A DNA stretch of 51,561 nucleotides from an uncultured Pelagibacteraceae bacterium (GTDB lineage Bacteria > Pseudomonadota > Alphaproteobacteria > Pelagibacterales > Pelagibacteraceae): assembly GCA_902578115.1 (NCBI GenBank), contig CACHBR010000006.1, positions 1-51,561 on the forward strand, read 5' to 3'. Numbering within the stretch: the first letter of the stretch is position 1; each line of letters begins with the position of its first letter. Below the pieces are notes generated by a model. That model was not told the origin of the DNA. It worked only from the letters and a program-made list of their open reading frames with translations, and did not search any database. The translations under genes were made by a program, and so were the position numbers. Positions 35,920 through 45,319 of the stretch are shown here, in pieces.

Positions 35920-37295
35920 TGGAATACATCAGCACAAGGAATAAAAATCTTAAATACAATTTTAAGGATATTTTTTTTAGAGGTCTAGCTCCCGATGGAG
36001 GACTTTTTATTCCAAATCAAATCAAAAAGTATAATGAAGCAGAGATTAAAAAATTAAGTACCTTAAATTATGTTGATCTAGCAACAGAAATTATATTCAA
36101 TTTTTGCTCATCTAGTCTAGAAAAAAATAAATTAAAAAATATAATTAAAAAATCATACAAAAACTTTTCTTCCGAAGAAGTTATAGAACTCAAGAAGTTT
36201 GGAAATTTAAATTTAATAGAGCTTTATCATGGTCCTACTTTGGCCTTCAAAGATATAGCAATGCAAGTTCTAGGAAACATGTATGATGAATTTAATATTT
36301 CCTCAGACAACAAAGTAAATATTATAGTTGCTACATCAGGTGATACTGGTTCAGCAGCTATCGCAGCATTAAATGATAGAAAAAATATTAATGTATTTGT
36401 TTTACACCCACATAAAAAAATTTCAAATATACAAAGAAAAATAATGACAACAATTGGATCCAATAATGTTTACAACATTGCTATCAAAGGAACATTTGAT
36501 GATTGCCAAAAACTTGTAAAAGAAATGTTTTCTGAAAATGAATTTAGACAAAAAATTAACATGTCGGGTGTAAATTCTATAAATTGGGCAAGAATAATTT
36601 GTCAGATTGTTTATTATTTTTATTCTTATTTTAAATTTCAAAATAAAAAAGTTAGTTTCGCAGTTCCAACTGGAAATTTCGGGGATGTTTTTGCAGGATA
36701 TGTAGCTAAAAAAATGGGGTTACCGATTGAAAAATTAATAGTAGCCACTAATGAAAATGATATTTTAGAAAGAGTTATAAATACAGGCGAATATAAACCG
36801 ACTAAAGTAAAACCATCCCTATCCCCAAGTATGGATGTTCAAATATCAAGTAATTTTGAAAGACTACTTTTTGATGTGCTTAATGAAGATGATAAAAAAG
36901 TAACAATCTTTATGAATGATTTAAAATCTAAAGGTTCATTTTTACTCAATAAAGAACAGATTGCCATCATAAAAAAAGATTTCAATGCTAAAAAAATAAA
37001 TGACAAAGAAACTATTGAAATAATAAAAAATTTTTCAAAAGAATATAATTTTGTTATTGACCCACATACAGCAACTGCAGTCGGTGCCTCCAAAGATATA
37101 AAAGACGGTTCAGAAATTTTAATTTTGAGCACAGCTCACCCTTATAAATTTTTGGAAACAATTAAAATGGCAACTTCACTGGAAGTTGAAACTCCAAAAC
37201 AGATAGCTCATTTAATGGATAAAAAAGAAAATTATGATATTTTGGATAACAAAATAAACGATGTGAAAAGCTATATATTAGGAAAAATATTATGA
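35919..37295 (+). CDS. thrC: Threonine synthase
   Basis: PLP enzyme converting phosphohomoserine to threonine, 458 residues. It begins with GLAPDGGLFIP; LYHGPTLAFKDIAMQ contains the PLP-binding Lys, and ATSGDTGSAAIAAL and VPTGNFGDVFAGY bind phosphate. The start is GTG at 35919, overlapping the stop of the preceding small ORF. The partner homoserine kinase (thrB) lies about 1.3 kb away on the opposite strand. The stop overlaps the peroxiredoxin start (ATGA). Confidence 0.95.
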   Translation: MEYISTRNKNLKYNFKDIFFRGLAPDGGLFIPNQIKKYNEAEIKKLSTLNYVDLATEIIFNFCSSSLEKNKLKNIIKKSYKNFSSEEVIELKKFGNLNLIELYHGPTLAFKDIAMQVLGNMYDEFNISSDNKVNIIVATSGDTGSAAIAALNDRKNINVFVLHPHKKISNIQRKIMTTIGSNNVYNIAIKGTFDDCQKLVKEMFSENEFRQKINMSGVNSINWARIICQIVYYFYSYFKFQNKKVSFAVPTGNFGDVFAGYVAKKMGLPIEKLIVATNENDILERVINTGEYKPTKVKPSLSPSMDVQISSNFERLLFDVLNEDDKKVTIFMNDLKSKGSFLLNKEQIAIIKKDFNAKKINDKETIEIIKNFSKEYNFVIDPHTATAVGASKDIKDGSEILILSTAHPYKFLETIKMATSLEVETPKQIAHLMDKKENYDILDNKINDVKSYILGKIL

Positions 37296-37780
37296 AAACA
37301 AAACCTGGTGATAAATTACCTGAAAATGATTTTTTTTATTTGGACGATTCAAATGAAGTAAAAAAAATTTCAACTAATGATTTATTTAAATCTGGGAAAT
37401 CAATAATTTTAGGGATGCCTGGAGCTTTCACAAAAACTTGTTCAGCAATTCATTTACCGGGTTACATAAAAAACTATGATCTAGCAAAAAAAAAGGGGGT
37501 TACAAAAATAGTTTGTTTAGCGGTGAATGATCCAAACGTGATGAAAGCTTGGGGACAAAATCAAAACGTAGGAAATAAAATATTAATGGTGGGAGATCCT
37601 TTTTGTAAATTTACTAAAGCTATTGGGGCTGAAGTAGATAAATCAGCAAAAGGTTTGGGAATAAGGTCAAACAGATATACAATGTTATTGGAAGACGGAA
37701 TTGTTAAAAAAATCGAAGAAGAAAAAGAAACAGCAACTTGTGAATTGTCTGCAGCTGAAAATTTTTTAGACAAAATTTAA
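37292..37780 (+). CDS. Peroxiredoxin (Prx5 type)
   Basis: A 162-residue thiol peroxidase reducing peroxides. The peroxidatic Cys is Cys50 in GMPGAFTKTCSAIHLPGY, and the pattern with His after the Cys is that of the Prx5/hybrid group. A second Cys in ETATCELSAAE near the C-terminus could be the resolving residue. Its start overlaps the thrC stop. It lies between the oxidase operon and the convergent rhodanese gene, consistent with redox protection. Confidence 0.92.
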   Translation: MKTKPGDKLPENDFFYLDDSNEVKKISTNDLFKSGKSIILGMPGAFTKTCSAIHLPGYIKNYDLAKKKGVTKIVCLAVNDPNVMKAWGQNQNVGNKILMVGDPFCKFTKAIGAEVDKSAKGLGIRSNRYTMLLEDGIVKKIEEEKETATCELSAAENFLDKI

Positions 37781-38161
37781 TTATTTAGTTGGAAGTTGAT
37801 TATTTTTCCAACCAATTTTCTCTCCACCGTCTCCTCTAAAACCATCTGAAACATTTAAGCATTTAAAACCTTTTTCAGTTAAAAGTTCCGCCGCTCTTTG
37901 GGATCTATTACCTGATCCACACATTACTAGAATTTCAGAATTTTTATCAATTTTTAAATCTTCAAATTCTTTTATAAAATTTTCATTAATAATTCTTCCT
38001 TGAAACTGGGACGATAAAAAATATGTTTTAATTCCTATTTTATCACCATCTGGTTTTCCTATTTGGTCCCACTCTTCTTTTGTTCTCACATCAAGCAAAA
38101 CACTTTTTGGATTTTCTTTTATGAAGTCTTTGATTTTATCGCTTGGAATTTGTTTAATCAT
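37781..38161 (-). CDS. Rhodanese-like domain protein
   Basis: A 126-residue single rhodanese domain. LLDVRTKEEWDQIG is the N-terminal CH2A-type motif, and the active-site loop is VMCGSGNRSQRAAELL with the catalytic Cys. These domains carry sulfur as persulfide. It is the last gene of the long minus-strand run, ending one base from the convergent peroxiredoxin. Its physiological acceptor is not visible. Confidence 0.9.
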   Translation of the reverse strand: MIKQIPSDKIKDFIKENPKSVLLDVRTKEEWDQIGKPDGDKIGIKTYFLSSQFQGRIINENFIKEFEDLKIDKNSEILVMCGSGNRSQRAAELLTEKGFKCLNVSDGFRGDGGEKIGWKNNQLPTK

Positions 38162-38590
38162 TTATCTTTTTATAGCTCCTTGTGCAATTTCATCAACAAG
38201 ATTATTGTACTTATTTTGAGCGTGACCCTTTATCCATATCCATTTTATAGAATGTTTTGACGATAAATTTTTTAATTTTTTCCATAATTCGATATTTTTA
38301 ACTGGTTTTTTTGAAGCAGTTTTCCACCCGTTTTTTTCCCATTTTTTTATCCAAGTTGTAATACCATCTTTTACGTAAGTAGAGTCTGTGTAAATTAAAA
38401 TTTCAGATTTTTTTTTAAATTTTTGTATCGCTCTAATTGGTGCTAACAACTCCATTTTGTTATTTGTTGTGTTTTTTTCACTACCCGAGATCTCGTCTTT
38501 GATTTTATCATCTACTAGTATTATCGCAGCCCATCCACCAGGACCTGGATTACCAGAGCATGCACCGTCAGTGTATATTTTATATCTCAT
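38162..38590 (-). CDS. rnhA: Ribonuclease HI
   Basis: Degrades RNA in RNA-DNA hybrids. The 142-residue enzyme has the full Asp-Glu-Asp-Asp set: YTDGACSGNPGPGGWA (first Asp), KMELLAPIRAI (Glu), IYTDSTYVKDGI (Asp), and the C-terminal HAQNKYNNLVDEIA with the last Asp. Length is normal. It follows thrB by one base and abuts the rhodanese gene, inside the same transcription unit. Confidence 0.96.
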   Translation of the reverse strand: MRYKIYTDGACSGNPGPGGWAAIILVDDKIKDEISGSEKNTTNNKMELLAPIRAIQKFKKKSEILIYTDSTYVKDGITTWIKKWEKNGWKTASKKPVKNIELWKKLKNLSSKHSIKWIWIKGHAQNKYNNLVDEIAQGAIKR

Positions 38591-38591
38591 A

Positions 38592-39560
38592 TTAAATTAA
38601 ATAATCCTCAAAACTTTTCGCATTTTTATGAAATTCTAGTCTTTTTAGATATTCTTCGGGATCTTTTATTTTCACAGCTGCGTTATCAACTGTATTTATG
38701 TAATCAAAAACCCTCGTTAGAAGAAATCTTAAAGCAGCGCCTTGGGATAGAACCTTAATAGCAACTTTTTCATCTTTCGATATTTTTCTAACTTCATTAT
38801 ATCCCTCCATTAATTTTTTTGCTTTTGTTACATTAAAACTTAAATTTTGTTTCATGCCATCAAAGCATAGTGCATTGAAGCATATTGCTATTTCAAAAGC
38901 ATAAAAGTCATTACATGAAAAATAAAAATCAATAAATCCGGAAAACTTATTATTCTTGAAAAAAATATTATCACTAAATAAATCTGCATGGATAATTCCA
39001 GAAGGTAAGTTTTTTGGCCACTCTTTTTCTATACTTATTAGGTTCGCCTCAATTAAATTTGGAAGGTCAGGATGAATTTTATTACACGTATCTTTAACTT
39101 GCGAAAAAATATTTCTCCACGATCTTACAGATAAATCATTTTTTCTCGTAAATGTAAAATTTTTTGTAATTTGATGTAACCTAGCAATTTGGCCACCAAC
39201 TGTTTTACACTCAAGAGGTGACAGATTACTTTTAGATTTACCATCTAAAAAACTTACAATCATGAACTTTTTATTATTTAGATTTGAAATATAATCATTA
39301 TCTTTGTTAGGTATAGGTTTTGGACAAATAAATCCACTTTTACTAAGTTCAACCATTAAATTTGAAAAAAAAGGTAGATCAGTTTCCCTAACCCTTCTCT
39401 CGTAAATTGTTAAAATATATTTACCCTTTTCAGTTTCAATAGAGTAATTTGTATTTTCAATACCTTCTTTAATCCCTTCAAATTTTTTGAGCTTACCAAG
39501 TTTATAATTTAGTAAAATATTATTAATTTCTTCTTTTTCTAATTTTGTGTATACAGCCAT
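38592..39560 (-). CDS. thrB: Homoserine kinase (type II, aminoglycoside phosphotransferase fold)
   Basis: Phosphorylates homoserine for ThrC. The 322-residue protein has the choline-kinase/APH fold with GIIHADLFSDNIFF (catalytic Asp), FSGFIDFYFSCND (metal site) and the N-terminal YSIETEKGKYILTIYERR. This is the ThrB type common in alphaproteobacteria rather than the GHMP kinase. It starts directly after the ispH stop. The thrB-rnhA adjacency is common in alphaproteobacteria. Confidence 0.92.
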   Translation of the reverse strand: MAVYTKLEKEEINNILLNYKLGKLKKFEGIKEGIENTNYSIETEKGKYILTIYERRVRETDLPFFSNLMVELSKSGFICPKPIPNKDNDYISNLNNKKFMIVSFLDGKSKSNLSPLECKTVGGQIARLHQITKNFTFTRKNDLSVRSWRNIFSQVKDTCNKIHPDLPNLIEANLISIEKEWPKNLPSGIIHADLFSDNIFFKNNKFSGFIDFYFSCNDFYAFEIAICFNALCFDGMKQNLSFNVTKAKKLMEGYNEVRKISKDEKVAIKVLSQGAALRFLLTRVFDYINTVDNAAVKIKDPEEYLKRLEFHKNAKSFEDYLI

Positions 39561-40496
39561 TTAATTCACTTCTTTTGGCAATTTAAAAACTACTTTTTCG
39601 TTTGCGGTAACAATTTCTTCAATTGAAACCTTCATGCTCTTTTTAATTTCAGAAATAAAGTTTTGTACTAATTCTTCAGGTGCTGACGCACCAGATGAAA
39701 GACCAATAGTCTTGCAATTTTTAATTTTATCTATTGGAGCTTTTTTGCCATAAAAAATTAATTCCGAATTTTCACATCCAGATTTTTTTGCTACCTCAAC
39801 TAATCTTGCTGAATTTGATGAATTTCTACTTCCTAAAACAAAAAACATTTCACAATTTGGAGCAATTTTTTTAACCGCTGATTGTCTATTCGTTGTTGCA
39901 TAACAAATATCTTCTTTAATTGGTCCTTTTATACCTGGAAATTTTTGTTTCAAAACACCAATAATTTCTTTTGTATCGTCAACCGATAGCGTTGTTTGAG
40001 TAACATAGGCAACTGGTTTTGAAAAACTTAAATTTTTAACATCTCCAATAGTCTCGACAAGCTTAATAGAACCTTTCGGTAGTTGTCCCATTGTGCCAAT
40101 GACCTCTGGATGATTTTTATGACCAACTAAAACAATATCAAATCCCTTCTTAAATAGCTGTTCTGTTTCTCGGTGTACTTTCGAAACAAGAGGGCAAGTA
40201 GCATCAACATAAAATATTTTTTTTGATTTTGCCTCCTCCGGTACTTCTTTTGGCACGCCATGTGCTGAAAAAATAACCGGCCTAGATGCATCCTTTATTT
40301 CAGATAACTCCTCCACAAAAACGGCACCTAATTTTTTTAAGGATTCGACTACATTTTTATTATGAACTATCTCGTGTCTTACATAGACTGGAGAACCATA
40401 TTTATCTAAAGCTTTTTTTACTATCTCTATAGCTCTATCCACACCAGCACAAAAACCTCTTGGAGCGGCTAAATAAATTTTAATTTCGTTTTTCAT
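39561..40496 (-). CDS. ispH: 4-hydroxy-3-methylbut-2-enyl diphosphate reductase
   Basis: Last step of the MEP pathway, giving IPP and DMAPP. The 311-residue Fe-S enzyme has the three cluster Cys in AAPRGFCAGVDRAI, VDATCPLVSKVHRE and LSSGASAPEEL-associated regions (Cys in the NCKTIGLSSGAS stretch), plus SAHGVPKEV. Its start overlaps the end of blh by 17 bases, so isoprenoid supply is coupled to the retinal genes upstream. IPP also feeds ubiquinone (ubiA) and heme O (ctaB). Confidence 0.95.
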   Translation of the reverse strand: MKNEIKIYLAAPRGFCAGVDRAIEIVKKALDKYGSPVYVRHEIVHNKNVVESLKKLGAVFVEELSEIKDASRPVIFSAHGVPKEVPEEAKSKKIFYVDATCPLVSKVHRETEQLFKKGFDIVLVGHKNHPEVIGTMGQLPKGSIKLVETIGDVKNLSFSKPVAYVTQTTLSVDDTKEIIGVLKQKFPGIKGPIKEDICYATTNRQSAVKKIAPNCEMFFVLGSRNSSNSARLVEVAKKSGCENSELIFYGKKAPIDKIKNCKTIGLSSGASAPEELVQNFISEIKKSMKVSIEEIVTANEKVVFKLPKEVN

Positions 40497-41421
40497 TAAT
40501 TTCTAACAAATATTCTAACAATATATGCGGAAAAGTTAGTGACGCCAAACCAATAAATATTACTTTAACAATCACATCGTTTAAACCGTAGGATTTTGAT
40601 AAAAAAATACTTGCTACTAAATATAAAATTGCTGTTACAACCGTTAAAGGTAAAGCTTTTTTAATAAAAATCTTTACACCATTTGAAAAGTCATTTTTAT
40701 CAAGTTCGATAGACAAAGATATAATATGTCTTATTGAGTGAAGAAAACAAAAGTAAACTGTAAAAGCAATTACTGGTGAAAAAATATAATTTAAAATTAC
40801 AATTGACAACATATCTAAAAACAAAATCTCAAAATCTTCAAATTTATTTTTATTTGCAAAGTATAAATAACCAATAAAGCTTAAAAAAAGACAAAAATTT
40901 ATAATCCAATGTTCTAACTCAAGGAAATCCAAAAATACTTTACTTACCATTAAAGTTTCAAAAATCTTTAATGTTTCATCAAAATGAAAAAAAAGTGGCG
41001 CAAAAACTATCAATGATCCTTTAATTAAATAAAAAAATTGATCAAGGAATGAATTTCCCCCGTGTAAAAATGAAGTATCTTCAAGTCCAAAATGATAAGA
41101 AGCAACAATTAAAAAAGCTAATAAAGTGTAGGTACTATATAAACTCCAAATAAAAATTACTAATGCGGATATAAAAACGTAAATTAAAAAAAAAATAGCC
41201 TTATTGTTTACCCTATAGATTTTGAGTAATTTGTTTGCTTTATAATTATCCAAAGCTCCATGTGAAATTCCAATTGATAAAATCAGAAATAAACAAACAA
41301 ATAAAATAACTAACTCATTTAAAGATGAAAAAAAATCTTTACCTAATAAAGCAAAAATCGACAATCCAACAGTTAGCAATGTAAATAGAAATGTATGTTT
41401 GCCGTATATTTTTTTAATCAT
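40480..41421 (-). CDS. blh: Beta-carotene 15,15'-dioxygenase (Brp/Blh family)
   Basis: Cleaves beta-carotene to two retinals, the chromophore of proteorhodopsin. The 313-residue protein is largely membrane-embedded. The iron-ligand His residues fall in the family motifs SHGALDNYK, ASYHFGLEDT, HSIRHI and FPHILLEY. It starts one base after the crtY stop and overlaps ispH by 17 bases. No rhodopsin gene is present in the window, so the opsin must be encoded elsewhere. Confidence 0.92.
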   Translation of the reverse strand: MIKKIYGKHTFLFTLLTVGLSIFALLGKDFFSSLNELVILFVCLFLILSIGISHGALDNYKANKLLKIYRVNNKAIFFLIYVFISALVIFIWSLYSTYTLLAFLIVASYHFGLEDTSFLHGGNSFLDQFFYLIKGSLIVFAPLFFHFDETLKIFETLMVSKVFLDFLELEHWIINFCLFLSFIGYLYFANKNKFEDFEILFLDMLSIVILNYIFSPVIAFTVYFCFLHSIRHIISLSIELDKNDFSNGVKIFIKKALPLTVVTAILYLVASIFLSKSYGLNDVIVKVIFIGLASLTFPHILLEYLLEINEKRN

Positions 41422-41422
41422 T

Positions 41423-42487
41423 TTAATTGAAAATAGATTTAATAAATATCCATTTTGGCATTTTTAAAATTATAGATATATCCTCAATAATATTACTTTT
41501 ATTCGATAAAAACTTAATAGCTGTTCTGTACGAGCTATTGAATATTTTTGAGAATATATTTGGCATTTTTTCAGGATGTTTCTTTAAAACTCTAAGAAAA
41601 ATTTTGTCTAAAAATCTATATTTTTTACCAATTTCAAAAACTTTTGTCATTTCTATATTTTCAATATTTTTACGGATATATTTTGAATGTTCTTGAATAT
41701 TTAAAAAGGTATAACCTGTACTGAGTCTTGTCATCCCACCAGCAGTTCCAATATTAATTTTATTGTTTTCTTTTCTGTTGATCGGATAAAAAAGTGGGAT
41801 AGCGCCTTCCTCCCTATAATTAATTTTATAGTCTTTGATACCCAAATCATTTAAATAAACTTTTATTTGAGATTCATAATCTTTTAAAGAATCATTTTTT
41901 TTTGATAACCATGTACTTTCAATCATTGCTCTATTTTTACTAAAAGGCAAAACATAAAAGAAATGAACCCCATCTCTCTGTTCACAGTTAAAATCCATTA
42001 AATTTACAGTACTCTCATTAAAACAATCTTCTACTGTTTCAATTTCTACACCATGAAAAAGTTGCCAAAGATTAGAATCATTATCTTCTTTTATAGTTGG
42101 TAAGCTGTTAAATATAAATGACTTTGTGGTATTTAGGTCATTTATATTTTTAAAAAATTTAATGTTTTTATTTTTTTTTAACCTTGTATTTATTTTGTCA
42201 TAAAAAAGTCCACTATCTATACTCTCATATGGAAATTGATCACATTTAATAACTTTTGTTTCTGAATTAGTTTTTATTGAAAACTGCTTCCAAGTTTTTT
42301 TAATGCAATCATTAAAATTATGTTCATTTACTTTCCAAAATGACCAAGTTTTATCTCTCTTGTACTCTTCTCTAGTTTCAACAATCGCAAGTGTTTTATC
42401 ATTAAGTTTATTATGTATATCAAGCTCATAAGCCAAAGATAAGCCCGCACAACCACCGCCTATTATTACAAAATCATATTCTTTCAT
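41423..42487 (-). CDS. crtY: Lycopene beta-cyclase
   Basis: Closes both ends of lycopene to beta-rings. The 354-residue flavoprotein has the N-terminal dinucleotide motif VIIGGGCAGLSLAYEL, then TWSFWKVNEHNF, FYVLPFSKNRAMIESTWLS and GTAGGMTRLSTGYTF, which are characteristic of CrtY/CrtL cyclases. It overlaps crtB by 14 bases. It makes the substrate for Blh, the next gene. Confidence 0.92.
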   Translation of the reverse strand: MKEYDFVIIGGGCAGLSLAYELDIHNKLNDKTLAIVETREEYKRDKTWSFWKVNEHNFNDCIKKTWKQFSIKTNSETKVIKCDQFPYESIDSGLFYDKINTRLKKNKNIKFFKNINDLNTTKSFIFNSLPTIKEDNDSNLWQLFHGVEIETVEDCFNESTVNLMDFNCEQRDGVHFFYVLPFSKNRAMIESTWLSKKNDSLKDYESQIKVYLNDLGIKDYKINYREEGAIPLFYPINRKENNKINIGTAGGMTRLSTGYTFLNIQEHSKYIRKNIENIEMTKVFEIGKKYRFLDKIFLRVLKKHPEKMPNIFSKIFNSSYRTAIKFLSNKSNIIEDISIILKMPKWIFIKSIFN

Positions 42488-43337
42488 TTAAACCTATATC
42501 TTCACTAATTAAATTGTACTCCAATTCCTTTTCGTATTTTTTTTTCTTTAAAAAAAAAAGTATTATCAAATCTTTCAATGAAAAAAGTGTTTGAATTACT
42601 TTTCCAAAGTTAGATACATAAATTTTTCCAGATCGTCGGTAATTTTGAATATCTTTTTTATCTAAAATTTTTTTTCCTATTTGTCTATAAACTCTTCTAG
42701 CAACTATTATCGAAAAACGACTATTCAGAGGTATATCTCTAATGCCTTCGAAAGAGCTGTCATAAAAAGAATCGGCTTTTAAAATTATATTTTTAATACT
42801 TTTAAAAATATCATTTGAACTTTTTATCAAATATACTCTATTTTTTTTTTCATCTTCAACAACATCCCTCGCAATATTTGTTAATTGCATTGCAATTCCT
42901 AAATCAATAGCTCTTTGTAATGACTCTTTTTTTTTTACACCAAATATTTTTGCCATCATTAAACCAACTGTTCCAGCCACTCTATAAGAATAAATTAACA
43001 ACTCTTTTTCTGTTTCTATCCTTACTTCTTTTTTTAGATCAGAATTCACCCCATCAAATAAATCATCTACTATTTTTTTTGAAATATTTCTTTCACTCAT
43101 TAAATTCCACATATTTTTTATCACACTGTCATTTTTATCCTTTTGCTCAAACTTTTTTCGAAATTCTTCAAGCTCTTTTTTTTTAATTTCCAAGCCTTTG
43201 TTTTGATCAGCAATATTATCTATTGTCCTACAAAAATCATATAAGACAGAACACTTATAATAGATTTTTTTTGGCAAAAAGAAACCAGACCAATTAAATG
43301 ATTTTGCATAAATAGATAAATAATTTTTTGTAGTCAT
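42474..43337 (-). CDS. crtB: Phytoene synthase
   Basis: Condenses two geranylgeranyl diphosphates to phytoene. The 287-residue protein has the first Asp-rich motif FCRTIDNIADQ (about 35-45) and the second in QLTNIARDVVEDEKKNRVYL, with RAIDLGIAMQ before it. Overlaps: one base with crtI upstream, 14 with crtY downstream. The GGPP synthase gene (crtE) is not in this cluster, so substrate must come from elsewhere. Confidence 0.94.
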   Translation of the reverse strand: MTTKNYLSIYAKSFNWSGFFLPKKIYYKCSVLYDFCRTIDNIADQNKGLEIKKKELEEFRKKFEQKDKNDSVIKNMWNLMSERNISKKIVDDLFDGVNSDLKKEVRIETEKELLIYSYRVAGTVGLMMAKIFGVKKKESLQRAIDLGIAMQLTNIARDVVEDEKKNRVYLIKSSNDIFKSIKNIILKADSFYDSSFEGIRDIPLNSRFSIIVARRVYRQIGKKILDKKDIQNYRRSGKIYVSNFGKVIQTLFSLKDLIILFFLKKKKYEKELEYNLISEDIGLNERI

Positions 43338-44803
43338 TATAAAATTTTATCCAAAACTTTAGCCGAAGAGATAACTCCTGGCATCCCAGCACCCGGATGT
43401 GTTCCTGCTCCAACAAAATATAAATTATCAAAAACTTCTGATTGATTGTGAAATCTGAAATAAGCTGATTGAGAAAATTTTGGCTGTATGGAAAATCCTG
43501 AACCATGCAGAGTTGCCAAATCTTTCTCGAAGTAATCTGGTGTAAGATAAAAATCGCTCACTACATTTTCTTTTATACCAGGTAAAACTGTTTTATCCAT
43601 TTTATCTAAAACTAAATTCTTAAATTTTTCACCCTCATTTAACCAATTAATATTTGATAAATTGTTTGGAACCGGAACTAATACATAAAAAGCATCCTGG
43701 TTGTTTGGTGCCATATTCGGGTCAGTTGCAGATGGTCGATGCAAATAATAGCTTATATCTTCGGATAAAACTTTCTTTTCAAAAATTTTCTCTAAGTGTT
43801 TTTCATAAGATTTTCCAAAATAAATCGTATGATGTGCTACATCATTATATTGTTTTTTTGATCCAAAATAATAAACAAAAAGTCCCATAGAATAGTCCAT
43901 TCTTTTAATTTTCTGTTTAAATAAAAAATTATAATTTTTTTTAGATTTAATTAAATTTTTGTATACATTTGGTGGATCTGAATTACACACAACGTAATCA
44001 CAATTAATAATATTAGATTTATTTATTTTTACGGCCTTGACATCTTTATTATCAGAAATTATTTCAGTTACTTCTGCATCTTTAATAATTTTTATACCTT
44101 CTTCTTTCATTAATTTTTCAAGAGCTTTTACGACACTTCCTGTACCACCCATTGAATAATGAATGCCCCACTTTTTTTCTAAAAAGAGTATAAGCGTATA
44201 TATTGATGTAGTAGTAAAAGGATTTCCACCCACCAGAAGAGGGTGCATACTAAAAACTCTTCTTAATTTTTCATTTGATACATAACTTGAAACTAATCCA
44301 TAAACAGACTGATAACTTTTTAAATTTAGTAAAGAGGGAATTTGTTTAAGCATGAAAGATAAATTATTAAAAGGTTTATCAGATAAGTCAGTAAAACCTT
44401 TATCGAAAATTTTCTCCGTAAACTTAACTAGTTTATTATATCCTTCATAGTCTTTCTCTGAAAATTTTTTAATTTCTTTCTCCATTGATTTTTCATTACC
44501 TGAATAATCAAAGGTATCACCATCACTAAAAACAAAACGGTACCATAAATCTAAAGGCACTATTTTTACGTAGTCAGATATTTTTTTATTATATAATGAA
44601 AATAACTCCTCTATTAAATAAGGAGCGGTTATAACAGTTGGACCACCATCATAAATAAAATTGCCCTTTCTAAAAACTCTAGCTCTTCCACCTAAATCAG
44701 GGTGTTTTTCTACTAAAGTTACCTCGTAACCTTTTGCTCTTAATCTCAAAGCTGAGGCCAAACCACCAAATCCTGACCCGACAACAATTACTTTTTTTGT
44801 CAT
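43337..44803 (-). CDS. crtI: Phytoene desaturase
   Basis: Four-step CrtI-type desaturation of phytoene to lycopene, 488 residues. The N-terminal FAD site is VVGSGFGGLASALRLRAKGY, followed by GGRARVFRKGNFIYDGGPTV. The C-terminal carotenoid-desaturase signature is NLYFVGAGTHPGAGMPGV. The gene begins 16 bases after the ATP synthase b subunit on the same strand, with no terminator between, so it may be read from the atp operon. It heads crtI-crtB-crtY-blh. Confidence 0.95.
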   Translation of the reverse strand: MTKKVIVVGSGFGGLASALRLRAKGYEVTLVEKHPDLGGRARVFRKGNFIYDGGPTVITAPYLIEELFSLYNKKISDYVKIVPLDLWYRFVFSDGDTFDYSGNEKSMEKEIKKFSEKDYEGYNKLVKFTEKIFDKGFTDLSDKPFNNLSFMLKQIPSLLNLKSYQSVYGLVSSYVSNEKLRRVFSMHPLLVGGNPFTTTSIYTLILFLEKKWGIHYSMGGTGSVVKALEKLMKEEGIKIIKDAEVTEIISDNKDVKAVKINKSNIINCDYVVCNSDPPNVYKNLIKSKKNYNFLFKQKIKRMDYSMGLFVYYFGSKKQYNDVAHHTIYFGKSYEKHLEKIFEKKVLSEDISYYLHRPSATDPNMAPNNQDAFYVLVPVPNNLSNINWLNEGEKFKNLVLDKMDKTVLPGIKENVVSDFYLTPDYFEKDLATLHGSGFSIQPKFSQSAYFRFHNQSEVFDNLYFVGAGTHPGAGMPGVISSAKVLDKIL

Positions 44804-44819
44804 AGATTTGGATCTTACG

Positions 44820-45317
44820 CTAGATTGATTTGTTTTTTAAAATTTTTTTTGCCTCATCGACGCTTGAAATATAAATTTTATCAAGCTTTTTCTTATCTAC
44901 AGAATTTTTAATGATTTTTTCGAGTGCAATTATTGCTACTTCAACAGAATAATTTTTAATATCTTTCGTGGCCTGAAGTTTCATCTGTTTAATTTTATCT
45001 TCTGCCATTTTTTTTCTATTTTCAAAAATGCTATGGAATTGATCATTAATTTTAATTATATTTGTTTCAGATTCCTTTTGTGCATTTTTAATCATAAGGT
45101 CAACTTCAACTTTAGACTTACTTAATTTAGCTTCATATTCACTAAGAATATTTTTAGCTTCCTCTTTTAACTTTTCTGCCTCATCAATATCTTTCTTAAT
45201 CTTATTAATACTTTCATTTAATGCCCCAAATACTTTTTGAGGAACTTTAAAATAAAATAAAACTCCCAAAAATATAAAAAAAGAAATGGCAACCCAAAAC
45301 GTAGCATCAAAGTTCAT
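44820..45317 (-). CDS. atpF: ATP synthase F0 subunit b
   Basis: Peripheral stalk subunit, 165 residues: one N-terminal membrane helix (about 6-24, containing FWVAISFFIFLGVLFYFKV) and then a long charged coiled coil rich in Lys and Glu with no Pro or Gly after about residue 35. It follows the b' gene by two bases. Having two distinct b-type genes is normal in alphaproteobacteria. The crt genes start 16 bases downstream. Confidence 0.9.
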   Translation of the reverse strand: MNFDATFWVAISFFIFLGVLFYFKVPQKVFGALNESINKIKKDIDEAEKLKEEAKNILSEYEAKLSKSKVEVDLMIKNAQKESETNIIKINDQFHSIFENRKKMAEDKIKQMKLQATKDIKNYSVEVAIIALEKIIKNSVDKKKLDKIYISSVDEAKKILKNKSI

Positions 45318-45319
45318 AC

